A DNA stretch of 64,000 nucleotides from the NCBI RefSeq assembly GCF_026626885.1, contig NZ_JAPNOA010000006.1, positions 62,001 through 126,000 of the forward strand. Reading direction: 5' to 3'. Made by a program: the position numbers and the translations under genes. Numbering within the stretch: position 1 is the first letter of the stretch; each line of letters starts with the position of its first letter. The stretch comes from Parathalassolituus penaei. Its GTDB lineage: Bacteria > Pseudomonadota > Gammaproteobacteria > Pseudomonadales > Oceanobacteraceae. The notes under the pieces are model-generated. The model did not search any database. It worked only from the letters and a program-made list of their open reading frames with translations, and had not been told where the DNA came from. This document shows positions 53,591 to 62,559 of this stretch, piece by piece.

Positions 53591-54268
53591 TTACTCAATA
53601 AAATAGAAGCCGGATTGCGCTCCTTTGGGAGTGGACGACGGAGCTGCCATATCGGGTTGGGGAGCACTGCCACTATAGGGATTACTACCGACATCCATGC
53701 GGTTTTGTTCGGTCTGAACCGGTTTGGCCATGCCGAGATGACTGCCCAGTGGAATCCGGCAGTCCACATTCATACGCTGATTGCCATTGGTCTGCAGACA
53801 GTTACGAAAGCCCTGGTCAATCACCATTTCCAGAACCGTTTCAACGCTGCCATCCGGCAACACATCGGTGCTGACAACCCGAGCCCCTTGCAGGCTGCTT
53901 TCCACCCAGGTACGCAAACGATCATTTTCGACCACCATGTCCCGCACAGTAGTTGCCCCCTGAATCGCAGTGCCGTACACCCGTTCGGCCATGGTGCGGT
54001 AGGCATCGACCTGGGAACCTCGCATTGCCAGCAAACGCCGCTGCGCTTCACTGAGGTTTTTGGCATTACTGAGGGCGGCATAACCGGTCACACGGATCAC
54101 CAGCGGAGCAACCGGGTCAGCCTGTTGTTCGACCGGGCGAAAGTAGTCGCCCGACGACTGCCGCTGGGAGCGCATCCAGTCATTACTGCAACTGCTCACG
54201 GTTATCGCCAGTATCAGCACACAACCAGTTAGAAGAGGCTTTCTGAATAAAGCCGGTAAGGTCGCCAT
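53591..54268 (-). CDS. flgP: LPP20-family lipoprotein, FlgP-like
   Basis: 225 aa. Lipobox VSSC, Cys27. The core VTGYAALSNAKNLSEAQRRLLAMRGSQVDAYRTMAERVYG followed by VRDMVVENDRLRTWVESSLQGARVVS matches LPP20/FlgP proteins, outer-membrane flagellar ring lipoproteins in Vibrio and Campylobacter. AGGGG lies 7 nt before the ATG at 54268 (a GTG one codon upstream is possible). Its promoter has FliA-type boxes. The C-terminal tail (from about 185) is Pro/Ser/Gly-rich. Confidence 0.85.
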   Translation of the reverse strand: MATLPALFRKPLLTGCVLILAITVSSCSNDWMRSQRQSSGDYFRPVEQQADPVAPLVIRVTGYAALSNAKNLSEAQRRLLAMRGSQVDAYRTMAERVYGTAIQGATTVRDMVVENDRLRTWVESSLQGARVVSTDVLPDGSVETVLEMVIDQGFRNCLQTNGNQRMNVDCRIPLGSHLGMAKPVQTEQNRMDVGSNPYSGSAPQPDMAAPSSTPKGAQSGFYFIE

Positions 54269-54301
54269 CACAAAGCCCCTGCATGAATCTTAATACAAGC
54301 G

Positions 54302-54328
54302 CTATCGGCCAGGTGCGAAGGAAGTTTA
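54302..54328 (-). promoter_or_regulatory. FliA (sigma-28) promoter of flgP-flgT
   Basis: On the minus strand: TAAA (54328-54325), exactly 15 bp, then GCCGATAG (54309-54302), against consensus TAAA-N15-GCCGATAA. The -10 box ends 33 bp before the flgP ATG. This supports the flagellar assignment independently of the protein similarities. Confidence 0.88.
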
Positions 54329-54574
54329 GACAGCCAGCCCTCCTTCTGTGCGTCAGCAGCTGACTTCCAGCAAGAGTCCCCCTGTATTGGTCGTTTTTGT
54401 ATGTCTGGCAGACAAAATGCGTCTATTATTGCATCAGTCCGAAAAGTTCCATCAGGAATGTATTTTTTTCAATTTTGTAGTGGGCGTCATGTTGTGGCGC
54501 TCCGGATGTCGTTCTGGACCATCGCACGACAGAGGAACGGCATGGATCAAAAACAACATAAAAGGATTCGCGAA

Positions 54575-56182
54575 ATGACCAAACGTACTCTACTGGCTGT
54601 TGCCATTACTGCTATCGGTAGCGCCAGCGTTCAGGCTGCCCCATTCCTGCCAATGGACGCACGTGGTCTGGCCATGGGGAACACCGGTGTAGCCAGCGCC
54701 AAACGCGCTCATGCCCCGGCGTATAACCCGTCACTGCTGTCCCAGGCCGAATACGATGACGACTTCGCCATCCTGCTGCCACAAGCTGGTGTCACTGTTG
54801 CCGATGACGATGAAGTAGTGAATACCTTCCAGGACATCAACGAAGACCTGGTGCCACAGTTCGAAGATATGTTTGATGACAACATGACTGGCAACCTCAA
54901 CGAAAGCCTCGACAATGTTGACAGCGCCGCCAATGCTTTGTCTGACATCATGCCAAGCGATATCAGCGCCATTAACAACCAGTCCGCAAAAATTGCCGAG
55001 GTACGTGCTGCCAACCAGAATCTGAAAGATGCTCTGGCTGATCTGAACAGCCAACTCAGCACCCTCGACAACCTCAACTCCGAACTGACCTCTGCCCTGA
55101 ATGATGTATCCGGCAGCCAGCTACGTGCTCGCCTGGGTGTATCCACTGCCATCGCCTTTCCGGGTAAAGAGTTTGCTGCCGCACTGAGCGTCAGCGGTGA
55201 AGCCACCTTCTCCGGTCGCGCCCTGTTCAGTAACGAAGATAACACCCTGATCAACTCCTACAGCGATGCCGCCCAAGGCATGACCGCTGCCGGTAACAGT
55301 TTGACGTCAACGATTGACAGCGGCCTGAATTCTGCCGAAAACGACAGCCTGACCCAGGACGAACTCGATGCCGCCAACAATCAGGTCGATGCAGTCCAGA
55401 ACTACACCTCCGATACCGTGACTACCGCTGCCGGTGACATCAACATCATTGAAAACGGCCAGCTGTCCTCTGCTGCCGAAGACGCCGAGATGAACTCCTA
55501 CCTGCAAGTCGTGGGGGTAGCTGTTACCAACATTGGCGTCTCCTTCTCGCGTGAATTCACCATCGCAGACCAGAAAGTGGCCATTGGTATCACCCCGAAA
55601 CTGCAACGCGTTATGACTCTGCATTACGTAGCCGAAGCGGACTACGATGGAGAAATCGACGCCGATCAGCTGAAAGACGATGCCGAGACCTTCAACCAGT
55701 TCAATATGGACGTTGGTGCATCCTACCGCTTCGGCTCAACCAACAAATGGGTAGTTGGGGTTGTCGCCAAAAACCTGTTCGGTGGCGAGTTTGAAACCAG
55801 CCAGACCATGGTTCGTGGCAGTGCCGACAACCGTATGGTCGATGGTCCAACCATTCACCTCGACCCGCAGTTCCGCGCCGGTGTTGCCTTTAACGGCGAC
55901 TGGACCACCGTAGCCATTGATGCCGACCTGATGGAAAACAAGCCGGTGGCATTTGAACAACCGACCCAGTACGTCAACCTGGGGGCCGAGTTCGATGTAT
56001 TCGAAACCGTGCAATTCCGTGCCGGTTACCGTACCAACCTGGCGACCAGCCAGTCTGACGTAGCCTCCATCGGTTTCGGTTTCTCACCATTTGGTGTGCA
56101 TATCGACATCGCCGCCATGGCCAACCCGGACCGCGTTGAAAAAGAAGCCGGTGTCGCACTGGAGACCGGTTTCTACTTCTGA
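54575..56182 (+). CDS. Outer-membrane protein with coiled-coil region, TraF_2-like
   Basis: 535 aa. Signal peptide ends ASVQA-AP, then FLPMDARGLAMGNTGVASAKRAHAPAYNPSLLSQ, the opening of the chromosomal TraF_2/FadL-like outer-membrane family. Residues about 75-160 and 210-310 are rich in Asn, Asp, Ser and Leu heptads and look helical or coiled-coil. The C-terminal part is a beta barrel (RAGYRTNLATSQSD) ending GFYF. AAGGA precedes the ATG. It is named after conjugal transfer proteins but no transfer genes are near; role unknown. Confidence 0.75.
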   Translation: MTKRTLLAVAITAIGSASVQAAPFLPMDARGLAMGNTGVASAKRAHAPAYNPSLLSQAEYDDDFAILLPQAGVTVADDDEVVNTFQDINEDLVPQFEDMFDDNMTGNLNESLDNVDSAANALSDIMPSDISAINNQSAKIAEVRAANQNLKDALADLNSQLSTLDNLNSELTSALNDVSGSQLRARLGVSTAIAFPGKEFAAALSVSGEATFSGRALFSNEDNTLINSYSDAAQGMTAAGNSLTSTIDSGLNSAENDSLTQDELDAANNQVDAVQNYTSDTVTTAAGDINIIENGQLSSAAEDAEMNSYLQVVGVAVTNIGVSFSREFTIADQKVAIGITPKLQRVMTLHYVAEADYDGEIDADQLKDDAETFNQFNMDVGASYRFGSTNKWVVGVVAKNLFGGEFETSQTMVRGSADNRMVDGPTIHLDPQFRAGVAFNGDWTTVAIDADLMENKPVAFEQPTQYVNLGAEFDVFETVQFRAGYRTNLATSQSDVASIGFGFSPFGVHIDIAAMANPDRVEKEAGVALETGFYF

Positions 56183-56224
56183 TCGGTTAGCCTTTCGCAG
56201 CCCGCCCAGGCGCGGGTTACTATT

Positions 56225-56249
56225 AAAGGCCGCACCTGCGGCCTTTTTT
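56225..56249 (+). terminator. Intrinsic terminator after the TraF_2-like gene
   Basis: AAAGGCCGC, loop ACCT, GCGGCCTTTTTT: perfect 9-bp stem with T run, 43 bp after the stop. Confidence 0.95.
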
Positions 56250-56329
56250 ATTGGCAATATCCGCAGGTGCAGACATTGCCGCTCTGGCGCTCGTAACGAA
56301 TTGATATGTTTTGGATTGGAAGGTCAGGT

Positions 56330-57562
56330 ATGCAGATTTATCTGGTAGGTGGTGCCGTTCGCGATCAATTGCTCGGCATAACCGTCAAGGATCGTGACTG
56401 GATGATTGTGGGCGCAGAGCCACAGCAACTGCTTGATCTGGGCTATCAACAGGTCGGTGCCGACTTCCCGGTCTTCCTGCATCCCCAAACCCACGAGGAA
56501 TATGCTCTCGCCCGCACGGAACGCAAAAGCGGCCATGGTTATCAGGGCTTCGACTGCCGTTTCAGCCCGGACGTCACCCTCGAACAGGATCTGTTACGCC
56601 GCGACCTCACCATCAATGCCATCGCCATGGATGAAAACGGCCAGTTATACGACCCTTATCAGGGTCAGCGAGACCTTGAGCAACGCCTGTTACGCCACGT
56701 ATCCCCGGCATTCAGCGAAGACCCGCTACGAGTGCTGCGTGTTGCCCGTTTCGCCGCCCGCTTTGCCAACCTCGGCTTCCAGGTTGCAGCGGAAACCATG
56801 CAGCTGATGCAGCAAATGGTCGCAGACGGCGAACTGGAACACCTGGTGGCAGAACGGGTATGGCAGGAAACCCGCCGTGCCCTGGGTGAAGATCGCCCGG
56901 ATGTGTACTTCCAGGTATTACGCGAATGTGGCGCCCTGGCACTCTGGTTTGGTGAAATCGACGCCCTGTTCGGTGTCCCGCAACCGCCCCAGCACCACCC
57001 TGAAATTGACTGCGGCATTCATGCCCTGATGTCGTTACAAGCCGCAGTACGGCTGTCTGACGATACCGCTGTGCGCTGGGCCGCCCTTACGCACGATCTT
57101 GGCAAGGCTCTGACCCCGGAATCGGAATGGCCACGTCATATCGCTCATGAAGCGCGCGGCAAACAGCCATTGAAACGCCTGTCAGAGCGCCTGAAGGCTC
57201 CGAAAGACGCCACCGAACTGGCGTTATTGGGATGTGAATGGCACACCCACGTGCATCGGGCACTGGAGTTAAAAGCGGCCACTATCCTGAAGCTGCTGGA
57301 TGGCACTGACGCCTGGCGTCGCCCGGAACGTTTTGAACAACTGTTAGTGGTCGCCACCGCCGACAGCCGTGGCCGCACCGGTTTTGAAAACGTTGCGTAC
57401 CCGCAAGCAGATTATCTGCGCACAGCATTTGAGCTGGCGCGACAGGTATCCGCCAAGGACATGGTAGCGCGCGGTCTAACCGGCAAGGCTATTGGAGAAG
57501 CGCTGGCGCAAGAGCGCGAACAGCAACTGGGAGAATGGATCAGCCAGCAGCGGCAAGGCTGA
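56330..57562 (+). CDS. cca: Multifunctional CCA tRNA nucleotidyltransferase/phosphohydrolase
   Basis: 410 aa. The polymerase head has [13 protein letters not shown] and the Asp-x-Asp pair in [10 protein letters not shown], with [23 protein letters not shown] and, in the C-terminal half, an HD domain [16 protein letters not shown]-type segment ([16 protein letters not shown]). Adds or repairs the tRNA 3' CCA. AGGT lies upstream of the ATG at 56330. Confidence 0.95.
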   Translation: MQIYLVGGAVRDQLLGITVKDRDWMIVGAEPQQLLDLGYQQVGADFPVFLHPQTHEEYALARTERKSGHGYQGFDCRFSPDVTLEQDLLRRDLTINAIAMDENGQLYDPYQGQRDLEQRLLRHVSPAFSEDPLRVLRVARFAARFANLGFQVAAETMQLMQQMVADGELEHLVAERVWQETRRALGEDRPDVYFQVLRECGALALWFGEIDALFGVPQPPQHHPEIDCGIHALMSLQAAVRLSDDTAVRWAALTHDLGKALTPESEWPRHIAHEARGKQPLKRLSERLKAPKDATELALLGCEWHTHVHRALELKAATILKLLDGTDAWRRPERFEQLLVVATADSRGRTGFENVAYPQADYLRTAFELARQVSAKDMVARGLTGKAIGEALAQEREQQLGEWISQQRQG

Positions 57563-57580
57563 TCCTGGGCAAGGCTGTCA

Positions 57581-58057
57581 TCAGTGCTCGATACGGGTTA
57601 ACGGCTGGTCGGCCAATGCTGGCCAGTCTTCCGCATAACAGTGACCGTTCTGCGGGCAAATCACATCCGGCGCAATATCCAGCAACGGCCGCAATACAAA
57701 CGCAAACTGACGAATATCACGACGAGGCAAACGCACACCGTCGACCACACCACTCAGACCGTCATACAGCAGGATATCCACATCCAGCGAGCGCGACGAA
57801 AACTTTACTGCATCCGGCGTGCGCCCAAAACGCACCTCCAGTTCCTTGAGTGCCGCTGCCAGCTCACGCACCGTCATTGGCGTTTCAGCTTCCACCACCA
57901 GATTAATAAAATCCGGGCCGTCAAAGCCAACCGCCGGAGAGCGATACCAGGGAGACTCATTAACAATCGTCACCAGCTCGGCGAGTGCCGCCAGTCCACC
58001 GGGAATCTGTACGTCCGGATTGAGGTTGGAACCAATTCCCAGATAAATGCGCGCCAC
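57581..58057 (-). CDS. folK: 6-hydroxymethyl-7,8-dihydropterin pyrophosphokinase
   Basis: 158 aa. MARIYLGIGSNLNPD, YRSPAVGFDGPDFINLVVEAET, ELEVRFGR and the HPPK signature RSLDVDILLYD. Follows folB end to start with no gap. Folate biosynthesis, cytosolic. Confidence 0.93.
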   Translation of the reverse strand: MARIYLGIGSNLNPDVQIPGGLAALAELVTIVNESPWYRSPAVGFDGPDFINLVVEAETPMTVRELAAALKELEVRFGRTPDAVKFSSRSLDVDILLYDGLSGVVDGVRLPRRDIRQFAFVLRPLLDIAPDVICPQNGHCYAEDWPALADQPLTRIEH

Positions 58058-58411
58058 TCAGAGCACTCCACGTTCAATACAAAGGCCAACGGCACGCGCC
58101 TGCGGCACCACCGCCGGTTTTTCCACCCGAATACGCAACCAGGGCATTCCAAACGTCTGCAACAGGTGTTCAGACAAACGTTCCAGCAGCGATTCCAGCA
58201 ACTGGAAATGCTGCTCACGCACAAATTGCTCAACCGCTTCCGTCACCGCCTGATAGTTCAGGGCAAACGCCAGATCATCGGTACGTGCCGCCTGACGAAT
58301 ATCCCAGGCCATATCCAGATCAAACACCAGCGGCTGTCGAACCTGTTTTTCCCATTCGAACACACCAATTACCGCGTCAACGGCCAGACCGTGAATAAAT
58401 ACCTTATCCAT
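58058..58411 (-). CDS. folB: Dihydroneopterin aldolase/epimerase
   Basis: 117 aa. [34 protein letters not shown] is the family opening; [12 protein letters not shown] and the catalytic-lysine-bearing [11 protein letters not shown] end complete it. Its start overlaps the end of tsaD by 8 bp and folK follows at once, so tsaD-folB-folK form one operon. Confidence 0.93.
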   Translation of the reverse strand: MDKVFIHGLAVDAVIGVFEWEKQVRQPLVFDLDMAWDIRQAARTDDLAFALNYQAVTEAVEQFVREQHFQLLESLLERLSEHLLQTFGMPWLRIRVEKPAVVPQARAVGLCIERGVL

Positions 58412-59465
58412 GTTGTTGTCCTTGTGGACGCGCCAGCGTATCCACTGGCGCCAGTTCGGTCATAGGCCAGCGCGGCACCACGGCCACCGCCAGATCCGCT
58501 GCGCTGCCCGCCAGCAAACGACAGGCACCGGCAAACGCAATCATGGCACCGTTATCGGTACAGAATTGCGGACGCGGGTAAAACACCTGGCCCTTGAGGG
58601 ATTCCGCGGTTTGCTGCAGCTGTTCACGCAGACGACGGTTGGCACCCACACCACCAGCAATAATCAGACGTTTGACACCGGTTTGCTGCATGGCGCGTTT
58701 ACACTTGATCGCCAGAGTATCAACCACTGCCGCCTGGAAACAGGCAGCAATATCGGCCTTGTCCTGATCCGCCAGAACACCCTCAACCGCACAATCCAGA
58801 ATCGTGGTACGCACCTGGGTTTTAAGGCCGCTGAAGCTGAAATCCAGCCCCGGACGATCGGTCATCGGGCGAGGGAAACGGAAACGGGTTGCATCACCAC
58901 TGTCCGCCAGCTTGCTCAGTGCCGGGCCACCGGGATACGGCAAGCCCATCATTTTGGCCGCCTTGTCGAAGGCTTCACCGGCGGCATCATCAAGAGACTC
59001 ACCCAGCAACTCGTAACGGCCAATACCATCAACGCGCACCAGCTGGGTGTGCCCGCCGGACACCAGCAAGGCTATAAAAGGAAAGTCGGGAGCCGTGTCT
59101 TCGAGCATCGGGGCCAGCAAATGGCCTTCCATATGGTGGACACCCACGGACGGTACTCCCAGGGCCCAGGCCAGGCTGCGCCCCAGACAGGCGCCTACCA
59201 GCAAGGCACCGACCAGACCCGGACCACTGGTATAGGCAATACCATCGAGATCCTTGACGGTCAGACCGGCTTCATTAAGGGTTTCGTGAATCAGAGGCAG
59301 CGCCTTGCGCACGTGGTCACGTGACGCCAATTCCGGCACAACACCGCCATATTCCGCGTGCAACGCAATCTGTGAATAGATACGATGCGCCAGCAGGCCG
59401 CGTTCGGTGTCGTAAAGGGCAATGCCCGTTTCATCACAGGAGGTTTCCAGGCCTAAAACCCGCAT
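58404..59465 (-). CDS. tsaD: tRNA N6-adenosine threonylcarbamoyltransferase TsaD
   Basis: 353 aa. [19 protein letters not shown], the metal-binding [18 protein letters not shown] and [11 protein letters not shown] are diagnostic. Together with TsaB, TsaC and TsaE it makes t6A37 in ANN-decoding tRNAs. The ATG at 59465 is used instead of a longer frame. Divergent from rpsU, the usual arrangement. Confidence 0.97.
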   Translation of the reverse strand: MRVLGLETSCDETGIALYDTERGLLAHRIYSQIALHAEYGGVVPELASRDHVRKALPLIHETLNEAGLTVKDLDGIAYTSGPGLVGALLVGACLGRSLAWALGVPSVGVHHMEGHLLAPMLEDTAPDFPFIALLVSGGHTQLVRVDGIGRYELLGESLDDAAGEAFDKAAKMMGLPYPGGPALSKLADSGDATRFRFPRPMTDRPGLDFSFSGLKTQVRTTILDCAVEGVLADQDKADIAACFQAAVVDTLAIKCKRAMQQTGVKRLIIAGGVGANRRLREQLQQTAESLKGQVFYPRPQFCTDNGAMIAFAGACRLLAGSAADLAVAVVPRWPMTELAPVDTLARPQGQQHG

Positions 59466-59544
59466 GATTGGTGCCTCTGAGCAAACAAGCCGCACATGAT
59501 ACGGTGGGTATGGTGCAAAGCCAACCAATAACAACTTTTATGCT

Positions 59545-59573
59545 TTGCATTCCTCGCGCAAAAACTTTAGAAT
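59545..59573 (+). promoter_or_regulatory. Sigma-70 promoter of the rpsU operon
   Basis: TTGCAT (59545-59550), 17 bp, TAGAAT (59568-59573), about 70 bp before the rpsU start and after the divergent tsaD gene. Both boxes and spacing fit sigma-70. Confidence 0.7.
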
Positions 59574-59645
59574 GCCCGCCCTCTAACTGGGGCCCATAAC
59601 TTCCCGAAGTCCCCCGTGTAATTCAGCAAAAACGTAGGTGATTGG

Positions 59646-59861
59646 ATGCCAGCTGTAAAAGTCAAAGAAAACGAGCCATTCGACGTAGCTCTGCGTCGCT
59701 TCAAGCGTTCCTGTGAAAAAGCAGGCGTACTGTCTGAAGTGCGTCGTCGTGAACACTATGAAAAGCCAACCTGGATCCGTAAGCGCCAGGCGGCTGCCGC
59801 TATCAAGCGTCACCTGAAGAAAGTACAGCGCGAACAGCGCAAGATGACCCGTCTGTACTGA
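59646..59861 (+). CDS. rpsU: 30S ribosomal protein S21
   Basis: 71 aa, [27 protein letters not shown] and the basic tail of S21. First gene of the rpsU-yqeY-dnaG-rpoD macromolecular-synthesis region. Confidence 0.99.
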   Translation: MPAVKVKENEPFDVALRRFKRSCEKAGVLSEVRRREHYEKPTWIRKRQAAAAIKRHLKKVQREQRKMTRLY

Positions 59862-59889
59862 TTTCAGGCCATCGAGAACAGGAGTTACC

Positions 59890-60336
59890 ATGACTACACT
59901 GGTTGAACAGGTAAAAGACGCCGTCAAGGACGCCATGCGCTCCAAGGCGAAAGAACGCCTCGCGGCGTTGCGACTGATCACCGCAGAGTTCAAGCGAGTG
60001 GAAGTGGACGAGCGCGTTGAAGTCGATGACGCCCGCGCTCTGGCTATCCTGGACAAGATGAGCAAGCAACGCCGAGACTCAATTGCCCAATATATGGATG
60101 CTGGTCGTGAAGAACTGGCAGCCGTTGAGCAATTTGAAATCGACGTAATCAGTGAGTTTCTGCCGGCGGCGCTGAGCGAAGAAGAGCTTAACCAGCTTAT
60201 CGCTGATGCCATTGCACAATCCGGTGCTGCTTCCATGCAGGACATGGGCAATGTTATGGGCGTTCTCAGACCACAAGTGCAAGGCCGCGCCGATATGGCG
60301 CTTGTCAGCCGACTGGTTAAGGCCCAACTGGGCTAA
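59890..60336 (+). CDS. GatB/YqeY domain protein
   Basis: 148 aa. MTTLVEQVKDAVKDAMRSKAKERLAALRLITAEFKRVEVDERVEVDD opening and the QMGNVMGVLRPQ-type end (MQDMGNVMGVLRPQVQGRADMALVSRLVK) are YqeY-like. Related to the tail of GatB, which binds tRNA. Sits between rpsU and dnaG as in many gammaproteobacteria. Confidence 0.92.
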   Translation: MTTLVEQVKDAVKDAMRSKAKERLAALRLITAEFKRVEVDERVEVDDARALAILDKMSKQRRDSIAQYMDAGREELAAVEQFEIDVISEFLPAALSEEELNQLIADAIAQSGAASMQDMGNVMGVLRPQVQGRADMALVSRLVKAQLG

Positions 60337-60388
60337 GTGCCCGCTGCACCCGCAGAAAACTCCCTCGCCAGTGCTTGCACTGGTCGGT

Positions 60389-60421
60389 AAAAAAGCGCCA
60401 CTCTTATCGTGGCGCTTTTTT
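60389..60421 (+). terminator. Intrinsic terminator between yqeY and dnaG
   Basis: AAAAAAGCGCCAC, 7-nt loop, GTGGCGCTTTTTT; strong stem with T run. It should separate or attenuate rpsU-yqeY from dnaG. A smaller CCAGTGC/GCACTGG hairpin precedes it. Confidence 0.93.
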
Positions 60422-60484
60422 ATTACAGCTTTGGCGACTTTCAGCCGCCACCACCCGCAGAACGGCATACGGAGTGTCTGATCT

Positions 60485-62332
60485 ATGGCAGGCCGCATAC
60501 CCCAGAGTTTTATCGACGAACTGCTGTCCCGAACCGACATTGTTGATGTGGTCGAAAGCCGTATCAAACTGCGCAAGGCCGGCAAAAACTACTCTGCTTG
60601 CTGCCCGTTCCATAACGAAAACACCCCGTCATTCACCGTCAGCCGCGACAAGCAGTTTTACTACTGTTTTGGTTGTGGAGCCTCCGGCACCGCCCTCAAG
60701 TTCGTAATGGAACACGATGGCCTGAGCTTTCCCGATGCGGTCGAAAAACTGGCATCCAACGCCGGCCTCGAAGTACCGAAGGAAAGTGTTACCGAGGTTC
60801 GCCGCCAGGAACAGGAACACGAACCCCTGTACCTGCGCCTTGAAGAATCCGCGACCTTTTTTACCGAACAGCTGCGTACCCATAACCAGCGCCAGCGTGC
60901 GGTCGACTATCTCAAAGGACGCGGCCTCTCCGGTCAGGCGGCACGTTTTTTCGGGATCGGCTATGCCCCGCCCGGCTGGGATAACCTGCAGGAAAAACTG
61001 GCAACCGACCCAACCCGCATGAAACAACTGATCAGCAGCGGCATGCTGATCGAAAAGGAAGACGGCCGTACCTATGACCGCTTCCGTGATCGCATCATGT
61101 TTCCGATTCGCGATATTCGCGGCCGCGTGATTGCCTTCGGTGGTCGGGTACTGGGCGATGACAAACCCAAATACCTGAACTCCCCCGAAACACCGGTTTT
61201 CCAGAAAAATCGGGAGCTGTACGGTCTTTACGAAGCGCGCAAGATTCGCCAGAAGCTGACCCGCTTTCTGATTGTGGAAGGTTACATGGACGTGGTGGCG
61301 CTGGCCGAGTTCGGCATTCATTACGCCGTCGCCACCCTCGGCACTGCCACCAGCGAGCACCACTTGCGACGCCTGTTCAAACTGGTGCCCGAGATTATTT
61401 TCTGTTTTGACGGTGACAATGCCGGTCGCACCGCCGCCGCACGCGCCATGGAAACCGTATTACCTGTGCTGGAAGATGGCCTGCAAGCCCGCTTTATCTT
61501 CCTGCCCGACGGTGAAGACCCGGATACCCTGGTACGCAAGGAAGGCAAAGAGGCGTTCGAACAGCGCCTGGCACAAGCCCAGCACCTGCCGGAGTTCCTG
61601 TTCAGCCACCTGAAAGAACAGGTCGATTTCGACAGCATGGACGGCAAGGCCCGCCTCGATCAGCTGGCAGCACCGCTGATTGGCCGGATTCCCCAAGGCA
61701 CCCTGCGCGACCTGATGGTGGCCGAACTGGAAAAACAGATTGGCGTCAGCAGCCGCGCCATGGCCAAAGTGAATGCTCAACCGGCGACTCGTCAGGAAGA
61801 AATCGAAGCCATACCGGAATGGGTCAGTGCCCCCGCCGTCACCCATTTGCCAATGGACGACGAGCCCTATACCGGTGCCGAGGATCATCCGCTGATCATG
61901 CGTGCCATTCAGGCACTGGTGCATCAGCCTGGGCTGGCCAGCGAGTTACAGCTGCCCGAATGTGAAGCCAACAGCGAATACGAACGCCTGCTGCTGGAGA
62001 TTATTCGCAAGCTCAAAGCCGGACCGCAGTCCAGCGCCGTCGGGTTACTGATCCAGTGGATCGGCACCCCTTACCATGCCGAACTGACCCGCATTGCCAA
62101 CCAGAACGATAACGGCATTGCTCCGGTGGCCGCCGATATCAGCCTCGCGCTGGAGCGTATGGCGGCCCGTCAGCTGGAAGTCGAGTACCGCCAGCTGTTG
62201 CAACTCTGGCAAGGCAAGGCAGGCACCATGAGTGATGAACAGCGGCAACGCTTCAAGGAATTACAACACCAGCGCCGACCTGCGCGCGGAGCGGTTTACC
62301 GCTCACAACCAGGTCGACGCCCGGGCCGCTAA
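60485..62332 (+). CDS. dnaG: DNA primase DnaG
   Basis: 615 aa. Zinc finger residues C40, H43, C61, C64 in CCPFHNENTPSF and CFGCGASG; TOPRIM core FLIVEGYMDVVAL, FCFDGDNAGRTAA; C-terminal DnaB-interacting helices. Full length. Synthesises RNA primers for replication. Confidence 0.98.
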   Translation: MAGRIPQSFIDELLSRTDIVDVVESRIKLRKAGKNYSACCPFHNENTPSFTVSRDKQFYYCFGCGASGTALKFVMEHDGLSFPDAVEKLASNAGLEVPKESVTEVRRQEQEHEPLYLRLEESATFFTEQLRTHNQRQRAVDYLKGRGLSGQAARFFGIGYAPPGWDNLQEKLATDPTRMKQLISSGMLIEKEDGRTYDRFRDRIMFPIRDIRGRVIAFGGRVLGDDKPKYLNSPETPVFQKNRELYGLYEARKIRQKLTRFLIVEGYMDVVALAEFGIHYAVATLGTATSEHHLRRLFKLVPEIIFCFDGDNAGRTAAARAMETVLPVLEDGLQARFIFLPDGEDPDTLVRKEGKEAFEQRLAQAQHLPEFLFSHLKEQVDFDSMDGKARLDQLAAPLIGRIPQGTLRDLMVAELEKQIGVSSRAMAKVNAQPATRQEEIEAIPEWVSAPAVTHLPMDDEPYTGAEDHPLIMRAIQALVHQPGLASELQLPECEANSEYERLLLEIIRKLKAGPQSSAVGLLIQWIGTPYHAELTRIANQNDNGIAPVAADISLALERMAARQLEVEYRQLLQLWQGKAGTMSDEQRQRFKELQHQRRPARGAVYRSQPGRRPGR

Positions 62333-62559
62333 CCGCGGCCGACAAATTTGCCCGCAAGGCATTGAAATTAACCAGCAACGACCCCATTAAACCGGGTCGA
62401 GACGGCAGGAAGTTATCAGAACCTGTCACTCCGAACAGGGGTGACATCGAGTGTACGAGTCCGGAACCAAAGCCCCCGGCACTGGCCTAAAATCACTCAG
62501 ACAGATATACTTCGGCGCTTTTCGTGCCACGCCTGATACCAACGGATCACAGGGCCCCT

